From: DAOTTI01 sp034437795
Lineage (GTDB): Bacteria > Chloroflexota > UBA11872 > UBA12225
Direction: 5' to 3'
Length of the DNA: 23,262 nucleotides
Assembly: GCA_034437795.1 (NCBI GenBank)
Contig: DAOTTI010000272.1
Coordinates: 1-23,262 of the forward strand
A model generated the notes under the pieces. The model did no database searches. It was not told where the DNA came from and saw nothing but the letters and a program-made list of their open reading frames with translations. A program made the translations under genes and the position numbers. The number at the start of each line of letters is the position of its first letter. Within the stretch, counting starts at the first letter, position 1. Below, piece by piece: positions 7,703 to 14,118 of the stretch.

Positions 7703-7720
7703 CATGTCACGCGCGACATG
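7703..7720. promoter_or_regulatory. 18-base near-perfect palindrome between the SDR and propeller genes
   Basis: CATGTCACGCGCGACATG has perfect 6-base arms (CATGTC/GACATG) and a centre that is itself palindromic apart from one pair. It lies 33 bases before the GTG of the propeller gene. No T-run follows, so it is not a typical intrinsic terminator. It could be an operator or a small hairpin between two parts of the operon. The assignment is by shape only. Confidence 0.35.
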
Positions 7721-7749
7721 CCCTGTCCGCTTGCGTAATGCGTCATCCT

Positions 7750-8673
7750 TCATCCGATGCTCGCCCCCCGCGCTTCCGCTGCCTCACCGCGGGGCAACGT
7801 GTCGGGCCGGTCGGCCACGAGCGGCCCGCGGGTCAGCTTGCGGAGCAGCAGCCCGAAGTACACTCGCTCAAAGAGGTCATTGGGCAGGTAGCGGCGCAGC
7901 AGCACGACCAGCGCGGCCGGCCGGCCGACGACATAGCGCATCTTGGGGCGGCGCGCCGTCAGGGCGCGGTGCACCGCCTTGGCCACGTGCTCCGGCAGAA
8001 TACGAGACGTGGCTGTGCGCCGGTCGGCGATCGCCTCGTGGCGCTGGAACATGGCGTAGTAGGGGCTCTTGGGATCAAGCGCGCCTCGGGCGGTGCCGCG
8101 GTTGATGGTCCAGTGCGGAGTGCGGACAATGCCCGGCTCGATCAGGATGGAATGCAGGCCGAACGGCGCCACCTCTAGCGCCAGCGCCTCGCCGAAGCCC
8201 TCCAGGGCAAACTTGCTGGCGCAGTACCCCGAGAGGCCGAACGATGCCACGCGCCCGCCCACGGACGAGATGGTCACGATCCGCCCCCGCCCCGCGGCGC
8301 GCATCGACGGCAGCACGCGGCGCGTCACGGCCAGTACGCCAAAGAAGTTGACCTCGAAGAGCTGCCGGAGCTCGGCATCGGTCACGTCCTCGAAGCAGCC
8401 ACGCTGGCCGAGCCCCGCGTTATTGACCAGCCCGTAGATGGCCCCCGACCGAGCGATGGCCGTCTCCACCGCCGCATCGATGCTCTGCTGGTCGGTCACG
8501 TCCAGGCGGAGCACCTCCAGGCGCACACCCCGCTCCGCCGCGGCCGCCAGCACCGCCGGGCGTTCGGCCAGGTCTGGCACCGTGGCGTAGACGGTGAAGC
8601 CGCGGGCGGCGAGGTAAAGCGCCGTCTCCAGTCCCAGGCCGCTGGAGCAGCCGGTGATCAGCACGCTGTCCAT
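7750..8673 (-). CDS. Short-chain dehydrogenase/reductase, copy 1
   Basis: This 307-residue classical SDR interconverts an alcohol and a ketone with NAD(P). The Rossmann motif is TGCSSGLG (7-14). The segment LDVTD (58-61) positions the adenine, NNAG is at 84-87, and N109 is in EVNF. The catalytic residues are S137 in TISSVGG, Y150 and K154 (YCASK). The C-terminal 60 residues go beyond the core fold, with the stretch RYVVGRPAALVVLLRRYLP and a hydrophobic helix, suggesting contact with a hydrophobic or lipid-like substrate. The start at 8673 aligns exactly with its paralogue at 10082-10990 and has GAAG 8 bases upstream; the ATG at 8694 would add seven residues. The protein may reduce or oxidise a hydroxyl/keto group on the polyketide or fatty chain. 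A 250-base gap with only a doubtful small ORF lies upstream. Confidence 0.9.
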   Translation of the reverse strand: MDSVLITGCSSGLGLETALYLAARGFTVYATVPDLAERPAVLAAAAERGVRLEVLRLDVTDQQSIDAAVETAIARSGAIYGLVNNAGLGQRGCFEDVTDAELRQLFEVNFFGVLAVTRRVLPSMRAAGRGRIVTISSVGGRVASFGLSGYCASKFALEGFGEALALEVAPFGLHSILIEPGIVRTPHWTINRGTARGALDPKSPYYAMFQRHEAIADRRTATSRILPEHVAKAVHRALTARRPKMRYVVGRPAALVVLLRRYLPNDLFERVYFGLLLRKLTRGPLVADRPDTLPRGEAAEARGASIG

Positions 8674-8885
8674 TTCGTTCGCTTCACGCGCCATGTGCCT
8701 GGCTGCCGCGGCCCTGGCCGTTCGTCGAGGTTCCAGATTAGGTGTCCGCGAGAGAGTGCGCGGCGGCGGGATCGCCGGCGCACCGCGATGGCCCGGCCCG
8801 CAGCGCCGGCTGCCCTGCCCATCGCTCGCCCCAGTAAGTCACGGTGAGTGCTCGGTCGGGCCGGACCCAGATTGGTAGCGCTCAT
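8658..8885 (-). CDS. Candidate small basic protein (uncertain)
   Basis: This 75-codon frame fills the 250-base gap between the methyltransferase and SDR copy 1. Its ATG (8885) has GGAGAAG 8 bases upstream, better than several certain genes here. Its end overlaps the SDR start by 16 bases, as in translational coupling. The product is unusually Arg-rich (RAIAVRRRSRRRALSRG), has no signal peptide and resembles no family I recognise. High-GC DNA readily produces Arg-rich spurious frames, so this may be chance, with the gap being simply untranslated. If real, it would be a small basic protein of unknown role. Confidence 0.3.
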   Translation of the reverse strand: MSATNLGPARPSTHRDLLGRAMGRAAGAAGRAIAVRRRSRRRALSRGHLIWNLDERPGPRQPGTWRVKRTKWTAC

Positions 8886-8893
8886 GCCTTGCA

Positions 8894-8900
8894 CTTCTCC
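8894..8900 (-). promoter_or_regulatory. Shine-Dalgarno-like site before the candidate small ORF
   Basis: GGAGAAG on the minus strand lies 8 bases before the ATG at 8885. It is the main argument that the small frame at 8658-8885 is translated. Confidence 0.35.
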
Positions 8901-8923
8901 GGTAGGACTCGGTTCCAAGGGGA

Positions 8924-9973
8924 CTAGCCGCTCAGCGTGTACAGCACCGTGCGCGCGAAGGGGAGGTACGTCTCGTCGATGCGCCCAATGCCGGCTTCGC
9001 GCCAGATGGCCATCCACTCGTCCCGCGTCGCCAAGCGCTGGTGCGTCAGGGCGTGCCAGAGCTGATATTCCAGCATTCCTCCTGGGCGCCGGCGCAGCTC
9101 TTCCGGACTGTACTTAGGGACCTCGCAGATGATGAAGGTCACGCCCGGGAAGACCTGCCGGTAGGCGGCCAGCAGCCCCAGGACCTTCTCTTTCCCCAGC
9201 GCGAGCAGTTCTTGAAAGCCATAGAACGATGTCACGACGTCCACGCCCCGCAGGCACGCTGCGATGCGCTGGATCTCGAACATGTCCTCGACGAAGAGGG
9301 TGATGCGCTCCTCCAGGCCGGCCGCGCGGATCTGCCGGTTCCCGTACTCGATCGCCTCCGGCGCGATGTCCACGCCATAGGCGGTGATGGCCGGGTTCCG
9401 GCGGCAGAGGTCGATGAGAAAGGGGGCGTCGCCGCAGGCCAGGTCCAGGACGGTCGTGAATCCCCGCTGCCGGATGAGGTCCCCAACCAGCGGAAAGGTG
9501 AAGAGCCGGCCTCCGGTGCCGCTGCCCCGCGCCGCGAACTCCGGGTTCCGGTGCACGTCGACCCCGTAGCGCTTCTCCTGCTTGAGCAGGGCTTCCAGCT
9601 GATGGAGGACGTCCTCGTAGGCGTAGGCGCTTTCGAACATGCCCCGCAGCATGTCCACCATGAACCGTCCCCGCTGATCGAGCGCGTACCGGTCTCCGTC
9701 CTTCTTCAGGAGCTTGAGAGCGAACAGGTAGTCGCACAGGGCCCGCAGGATGCCGGGATCGAGCTGGCGGGACGCGGCGTAGGCGTCGCAGTCGATCGTC
9801 CCCTGGCGGGCCAGGTCATCGAAGAACCCGACGTTAAAGAGCGTGCTGCCGACGCGCGTCAGCCAGTGGCCGCGAGCGATGGTCGCCAGCCCCTGCTGCT
9901 GCGCGCGCCGGAGCCGGAGCAGGTGGCGCAGGCCCAGCACGCGGGCTGCCCAGAGCAGATGAGGGAGTTGCAT
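8924..9973 (-). CDS. SAM-dependent methyltransferase (class I, with N-terminal winged-helix-like domain)
   Basis: This 349-residue protein has two parts. Residues 45-110 (GFFDDLARQGTIDCDAYAAS through YALDQRGRFMVD) look like the winged-helix dimerisation domain found in small-molecule O-methyltransferases. Residues 160-349 form the Rossmann methyltransferase domain. Motif I is VLDLACGDAPFL (175-186), the acidic residue after strand 2 is D202 in YGVDIAPEAIEYG, and VEDMFEI (228-234) carries the adenine-side acid. VDVVTSFYGFQEL (244-256) is motif IV, and a late IICEVPKYSP strand follows. It would methylate an O, C or N atom of the cluster product using SAM in the cytoplasm. The acceptor atom cannot be read from the sequence; by analogy, O-methylation is most likely. 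The Shine-Dalgarno site is weak (AAGG close to the ATG). The gene sits between the two SDR paralogues, 108 bases after SDR copy 2. Confidence 0.87.
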   Translation of the reverse strand: MQLPHLLWAARVLGLRHLLRLRRAQQQGLATIARGHWLTRVGSTLFNVGFFDDLARQGTIDCDAYAASRQLDPGILRALCDYLFALKLLKKDGDRYALDQRGRFMVDMLRGMFESAYAYEDVLHQLEALLKQEKRYGVDVHRNPEFAARGSGTGGRLFTFPLVGDLIRQRGFTTVLDLACGDAPFLIDLCRRNPAITAYGVDIAPEAIEYGNRQIRAAGLEERITLFVEDMFEIQRIAACLRGVDVVTSFYGFQELLALGKEKVLGLLAAYRQVFPGVTFIICEVPKYSPEELRRRPGGMLEYQLWHALTHQRLATRDEWMAIWREAGIGRIDETYLPFARTVLYTLSG

Positions 9974-9988
9974 GGCCTTGTTCTTTCG

Positions 9989-10008
9989 CTACAGCTACAG
10001 AGCTACAG
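9989..10008. repeat. Three copies of CTACAG
   Basis: The hexamer CTACAG occurs at 9989-9994, 9995-10000 and 10003-10008, just upstream of the methyltransferase start. It is short, of unknown meaning, and may be chance or a slippage product. Confidence 0.4.
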
Positions 10009-10081
10009 ATCGTCCAGGTGCGCCAGCCGGCGCGCTCTCGTGGCGGGTGATCAGTCTATGGGTCTCGGCGCGGCCTGCTCA

Positions 10082-10990
10082 TCAGCCCGGCGCTGCACGC
10101 TGCAGCCCTTCCCCCACGGCGCCGTGGGCCCGTGGCTGGGGCGCGCCGATCAGGCGCCGCAGCAGCACCCCAAAGTAGATGCGGTCGAAGAGCTCGCCCG
10201 GCAGGTACCGGCGAAGGGCGATCACCAGCGCGGCCGGCCGGCCGACGACATAGCGCATCTTGGGGCGGCGCGCCGTCAGGGCATGGTGCACCGCCCTGGC
10301 GACGTGCTCCGGACGCGTGCGCGAGCGCTGCACGATCCGGTCGGCCACCGCCTCGTGGCGCGCGAACATCTCGGCGTAGGGGCTGGCGGGGTTGAGCGCC
10401 TGCTGGGCCGTGCCCCGATTCACCGTCCAATAGGACGTGTTGATGATGCCCGGCTCGATCAGGATGGAATAGAGGCCGAACGGCTCCGCCTCCAGGGCCA
10501 GCGCCTCGGCAAAGCCCTCCAGGGCGAACTTGGTGGCGCAGTAGCCGGAGAGCCCGAATGAGGCGATCCGGCCGCCCACCGACGAGATGGTGACGATCCG
10601 CCCCCGCCCGGCGGCCCGCAGGTAGGGTAACACCCGCTTGGTCACGGCGATGGTGCCGAAGACGTTGACGTCGAAGACGCGCCGGATCTCCTCCTCCGTG
10701 ACGTCCTCCAGGCAGCCGCGCAGCACCAGCCCGGCGTTGTTCACCAGGCCATAGATGCCCCCCGCCTCCGTCACGACCGTGTCCACGGCAGCGTCGATGC
10801 TCTCGCGGTCGGTCACGTCCAGGCGGAGCACCTCCAGGCGCACGCCCCGCTCCGCTGCCGCCGCCAGCACCGCCGGTCGCTTGCTCAGGTCGCGCATCGT
10901 GGCGTAGACCCTGAAGTTGCGCGCCGCCAGGTAGAGGGCGGTTTCTAGCCCCAGGCCGCTGGAGCAGCCGGTGATCAGCACACTATCCAT
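10082..10990 (-). CDS. Short-chain dehydrogenase/reductase, copy 2
   Basis: This 302-residue classical SDR is very similar to the one at 7750-8673. Both share TGCSSGLG (7-14), NNAG (84-87), N109, S137, Y150 and K154. Whole blocks are identical, such as RPAVLAAAAERGVRLEVLR and ALTARRPKMRYVVGRPAAL. At the DNA level a stretch of about 60 bases covering that second block is nearly identical in the two genes, which points to fairly recent duplication or gene conversion. The copies differ mainly in the loop after NNAG (LVLRG against LGQRG) and near the C-terminus. The start at 10990 coincides with the homologous Met of copy 1; the Shine-Dalgarno site is weak. It follows the alpha/beta hydrolase by 41 bases. 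It probably performs a keto/hydroxy step on a hydrophobic chain, and the two copies may act on different positions. Confidence 0.9.
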   Translation of the reverse strand: MDSVLITGCSSGLGLETALYLAARNFRVYATMRDLSKRPAVLAAAAERGVRLEVLRLDVTDRESIDAAVDTVVTEAGGIYGLVNNAGLVLRGCLEDVTEEEIRRVFDVNVFGTIAVTKRVLPYLRAAGRGRIVTISSVGGRIASFGLSGYCATKFALEGFAEALALEAEPFGLYSILIEPGIINTSYWTVNRGTAQQALNPASPYAEMFARHEAVADRIVQRSRTRPEHVARAVHHALTARRPKMRYVVGRPAALVIALRRYLPGELFDRIYFGVLLRRLIGAPQPRAHGAVGEGLQRAAPG

Positions 10991-11031
10991 GGCGTCCCAT
11001 GTCCCAAGTGGGTCCGTTGCAGAATGGCCCG

Positions 11032-11919
11032 CTAGCTGTCGCCTGCTACCGCCAGCGCGGGCTGCGCTGGCTCCGGCGTGCTCCCTGCCCCACGGGGGCT
11101 CACCTGAAGGTAGCGCAGGATGTGCTCGACCAGGATCTCCGGCTGCTCAACTGGTCCGAAGTGTCCCCACTCCGATGGCGGAAGCTTCACCGGCGTACAG
11201 TTGGGCAGGCGCGTGCGCAAGTATTCGTAGCTCCCCAGAAAGGCGGAGCCCTCGCCGTAGATCAGGAGCACCGGCGTCTGAATGCGCTCGATGCTGTCCA
11301 GCGTCAGCGCGCCCACCGTCTCATAGTCCTTGAGCATGGTGGTCGTGTCCAGCAGGCGCAGCAGGGGCTCCGCCTTGCGCGGCCGGCCGGTCGCCGGCCC
11401 GTACAGCTTCGGTACCTGAAGGCTCAGCCGCAGCATGTAGTCGGGGTCGGCGCGGCGCTCCGGCGGCACCGGGATCCCGAACCGCTCCAGGGCGTCCGCC
11501 CAGTAGCGCCAGCCCTCCCAGTCCTCACGCTTGCGTAGCGAGATCAGGCAGGAGAGCCCCGCCTCGATAGCCACCACCCGGTCCACCATCTCGGGGTGCT
11601 GGAGCGCCAGGCTCAGGGCCGCGTCGGCGCCATAGCTGTGCCCGACCAGCACCGGCCGGCGGATGTCCAGCGCCTCCAGCAGCTCCTTGAGGTCATTGGC
11701 CATGTCGTCGGTGGTGTAGCCGGTGGGCGGCATGTCGCTATAGCCGTGCCCGCGCAGGTCATAGGTCAGCACGCGGAAGTGGCGGCGCAGCAGGGGCACG
11801 ATCTTGAGGAACCAGATGGCCAGATTACCGGTCAGGCCATGGATCAGCACCAGGTCTGGTCCCTCGCCCACGCGCTGATAGTGAAGGTGAAAGCCGCTCT
11901 TGATCAGGACCTTGGGCAT
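11032..11919 (-). CDS. Cytosolic alpha/beta hydrolase, possible chain-release or tailoring enzyme
   Basis: This 295-residue alpha/beta hydrolase has all family landmarks. These are the oxyanion loop IHGLTGN (26-32), YDLRGHGYSDMP (53-64), the nucleophile elbow GHSYGAD (Ser95) and the catalytic His253 in WGHFGP. A Glu at 223 in LLIYGEGS stands where many members have the catalytic Asp. The cap region (about 125-205) is helical. There is no signal peptide, so it should act in the cytosol. The C-terminal 20 residues are a Pro/Ala-rich tail. GGAGGAA just upstream of the ATG at 11919 (5 bases from its GGAGG core) supports the start. No thioesterase domain is present in the visible parts of the synthase, so this enzyme is a reasonable candidate for hydrolysing an acyl thioester or an ester of the product; an epoxide hydrolase- or dehalogenase-like role is equally possible. 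Confidence 0.87.
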   Translation of the reverse strand: MPKVLIKSGFHLHYQRVGEGPDLVLIHGLTGNLAIWFLKIVPLLRRHFRVLTYDLRGHGYSDMPPTGYTTDDMANDLKELLEALDIRRPVLVGHSYGADAALSLALQHPEMVDRVVAIEAGLSCLISLRKREDWEGWRYWADALERFGIPVPPERRADPDYMLRLSLQVPKLYGPATGRPRKAEPLLRLLDTTTMLKDYETVGALTLDSIERIQTPVLLIYGEGSAFLGSYEYLRTRLPNCTPVKLPPSEWGHFGPVEQPEILVEHILRYLQVSPRGAGSTPEPAQPALAVAGDS

Positions 11920-12009
11920 CGCTTCCTCCGCCTGGATGTAGTGCTCACGCTGGGCGTGTTCTGCGTTCGTCTCGTCATGGTCGCCTCTCGTCTCTCCCGT
12001 TCTGTCCCC

Positions 12010-13806
12010 TTACTCGACGTAGCCAAGGGCGCGCAGCCGCTTCAGCATGGTCTCCTCGGCCTCGGCGTCGAAGACGACGTCCGCCGTGGCGTTGCTCTCG
12101 GGAGCGGGTCGCGATCCGTCTTGCGGCTGTGCGTCCTTTGCCGCGCCGTCTGTCGCGGCCGGGGCAGGCTCGGCGGACGGCGCCACGGCCGCCACCGGCG
12201 CCCGCCGGGTGCTCCCCAGGGCGGCGCGTGCGGCCGGTTCCAGCGCCGACGCGGGTGTGCACCCCGCCAAATCGGCGGGGACGGGAACGCCCAGGCAATC
12301 GAGCAGCAGGGGCGCGACGTCCACGATAGAGACCTCGGGAAGCGTGACCCCGGCGCGGATCCCCGGTCCGGCCGCGAGCAGGACGCCTTCGGCGCGGTGG
12401 GTGCCTGCGATCTCCGGTCGAGGCTTGATGGCCGTGTCGCCGCGCAGGATCGACACCAGACCGCCGTCGGCCAGGATCACCGTCAGATCTGGGGCCAGCG
12501 CCGCATACGGGCCAACAAACGCCGCCTCGCGCGTGACCACCTCGGCCACGATCGGCCGGCCGGTCACGGGGTGGCGCACCGCGTACAGCGCGTCCACCAG
12601 TTCGCGCCGCACGCGCTGGTACGCCTCCGGCGAGAGGCCGGGGCTGCCGTCCGGCTTGCGCCGCACCAGGTGGATGCCGTTGCTGCTCGGCGTGGCCGCG
12701 TAGGCGATGGTCCGCTCCCAGTCGAGCTGGAAGACGTGGCGCGCAATCTGGCCGAGGCCCAGTTGGGGGGCATTGCCGCCCGGCCGGGCCGCGGGGGCGC
12801 CGGTCGCGCCCTGCGCCGCGCCATCCGCGGCCCAGGCCAGGTAGCCTTGCTGTTCCAGCCAGGTGTTGAGATAGAAGACGTCGGCTGTCGGCCCGAAGCC
12901 GTGGTCGGACGCCAGCACGACGGCCGTATCCGGCCCGGCGAGGCTGACGATCTCGGCCATCAGCTCGTCGAGCTGCCGGAAGTAGGCCTCACAGAGCCCC
13001 GTAATCTCCGCCTCCCACGCCGACGGGACGGCCGGCCGGCAGGTGGGGTCCAGAAACCGCCAGCACAGGTGCTGCAGCTTGTCCACGCCGTCGAAGAGGA
13101 CGGCCGTCAGGTCGGCCGGCTCCTCTCGCATCAGATAGCTCAAGACCTCGAACCAGCGCCTTTCGCGCCGCATGTGCAGGGCGATCCACTCCGCATACTC
13201 CTCCGTGGCGCAGCCTTCGATGGCCTTCTCTTCGAAGGCCATGTCCAGCGCCAGCTCACGGGCGTTGAAGCTCGGCAGCGCGCGGAGCCGGTCGAACAGC
13301 CCCGGCGGGTAGCAGCCCAGGCGGAGCTGGCGCCACGGCATCCACCCGCCCGGCACGACGCAGCCGTTCACTGCCGGCGGCGGGAACATCAACGGGAAGT
13401 TGAGGGCCGTGACCCGCTTGCCGTGGCGCGTGGCCAGCGACCAGATCGTCTCGGCCCCCACGTCCTGCGAGGTGGCGAACCGCAGGTGGTGGCCGTCCGG
13501 CTGCTCCTTCTGGAAGAAGTCAAAGACGCCGTGCCCGCCGGGGCGCTTGCCGGTCATCAGCGACGTCCACGCCGGGGGCGTGAGGGCAGGGATGATCGAG
13601 CGCAAGGGCGCCCGCACCCCGCGCGCCACGAAGTCGCGCAAGAACGGCATCACCCCCCTGGCCATCAGCGGGTCTAGGATGGTGAACGTGGCTCCATCCA
13701 GGCCAATGAGCAGGGCCTTCTGCGGCAGTGGCGCCCCACCCCGCGAACGCGGCTGCCGGGCGGTCGTGGCGGCGGGGGCCGTCACCGTCTGCCGCTCGCG
13801 GCTCAT
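12010..13806 (-). CDS. Type I phosphodiesterase / nucleotide pyrophosphatase-like alkaline phosphatase superfamily enzyme
   Basis: This 598-residue protein of the type I phosphodiesterase family (PF01663-like) should hydrolyse or transfer phosphoester groups using two metal ions. Visible active-site elements are LLIGLDGATF (Asp37), nucleophile Thr76 in PALTPPAWTSLMTG (10 residues before the closing Gly, as in NPP enzymes), FDGVDKLQH (Asp242, His246), ASDHGF (Asp301, His302) and GTHR (His470). Residues 520-575 are an Ala/Pro/Ser-rich spacer, followed by a terminal helix ending LRALGYVE, a tail common in this family. No signal peptide is visible, so cytosolic location is likely. The ATG overlaps the ACP stop codon by 4 bases (ATGA), with GGGGAGG 6 bases upstream, so translation is probably coupled to the ACP. 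Possible substrates include a phosphorylated intermediate, a nucleotide-linked donor or a phosphopantetheinyl or phospholipid group; none is proven. Confidence 0.87.
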   Translation of the reverse strand: MSRERQTVTAPAATTARQPRSRGGAPLPQKALLIGLDGATFTILDPLMARGVMPFLRDFVARGVRAPLRSIIPALTPPAWTSLMTGKRPGGHGVFDFFQKEQPDGHHLRFATSQDVGAETIWSLATRHGKRVTALNFPLMFPPPAVNGCVVPGGWMPWRQLRLGCYPPGLFDRLRALPSFNARELALDMAFEEKAIEGCATEEYAEWIALHMRRERRWFEVLSYLMREEPADLTAVLFDGVDKLQHLCWRFLDPTCRPAVPSAWEAEITGLCEAYFRQLDELMAEIVSLAGPDTAVVLASDHGFGPTADVFYLNTWLEQQGYLAWAADGAAQGATGAPAARPGGNAPQLGLGQIARHVFQLDWERTIAYAATPSSNGIHLVRRKPDGSPGLSPEAYQRVRRELVDALYAVRHPVTGRPIVAEVVTREAAFVGPYAALAPDLTVILADGGLVSILRGDTAIKPRPEIAGTHRAEGVLLAAGPGIRAGVTLPEVSIVDVAPLLLDCLGVPVPADLAGCTPASALEPAARAALGSTRRAPVAAVAPSAEPAPAATDGAAKDAQPQDGSRPAPESNATADVVFDAEAEETMLKRLRALGYVE

Positions 13807-14096
13807 CGGAGCCCTCCCCTGGCCGCGCCATGCTGGTGCTGGCCAATGAACTCCACGAGCTCCCCGACCGTCAGGTCGCGCAGCGGGCGCTGGCCGATCT
13901 CGGCGAAGAACTCAGCAAAGGGCATGCGCCCGTACCGCTCCTGGATGGCGGTGCCGAGTACAACCAGGTCGAGTGACTCCAGCCCCAGGTCGCCGAACAG
14001 GTACGTCCCGGCCGTAATCGGGCCATCGTACTCCCAGTCTCCGGCGAGCTGGTTCATGAGCTGGAGCACGTCGGTGAGCAGTTGGGTAGTGGTCAT
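13803..14096 (-). CDS. Discrete acyl carrier protein
   Basis: This 97-residue ACP carries acyl chains on a phosphopantetheine arm. The attachment site is Ser41 in GDLGLESLDLV, where the usual DSL is ESL. Helix 1 (TQLLTDVLQLMNQLA) and the following loop match the ACP fold. The region after the Ser has VVLGTAIQERYG and ends with LRDLTVGELVEFIGQHQ, the typical last helix. It begins 22 bases after the KS-AT-DH-PPTase gene, and its stop codon overlaps the next gene's start. The closest purine-rich site, GGGAG, is 14 bases before the ATG, rather far, so translation may partly depend on coupling from the preceding gene. Because the 1802-residue synthase has no ACP domain, this protein is a natural in-trans partner, and the PPTase domain encoded just before it could activate it. 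A role as a starter-unit or transfer carrier is also possible. Confidence 0.92.
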   Translation of the reverse strand: MTTTQLLTDVLQLMNQLAGDWEYDGPITAGTYLFGDLGLESLDLVVLGTAIQERYGRMPFAEFFAEIGQRPLRDLTVGELVEFIGQHQHGAARGGLR

Positions 14097-14118
14097 GACT
14101 ATGGCGATCGCTCCCTAC

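Noticed and set aside
11596..13677. Very long plus-strand open frame opposite the hydrolase and phosphodiesterase genes
   Set aside because: Its translation shows no family motifs and lies antisense to two genes with complete active sites; long antisense frames are expected in high-GC codon-biased DNA. The same applies to plus-strand frames at 502-1758, 5206-6546, 9041-10561, 16741-17976 and 21257-22642.
14104..14111. GCGATCGC octamer resembling the cyanobacterial HIP1 element
   Set aside because: I noted it only once and did not count it across the window; an isolated octamer is expected by chance at this GC content and says nothing about lineage.
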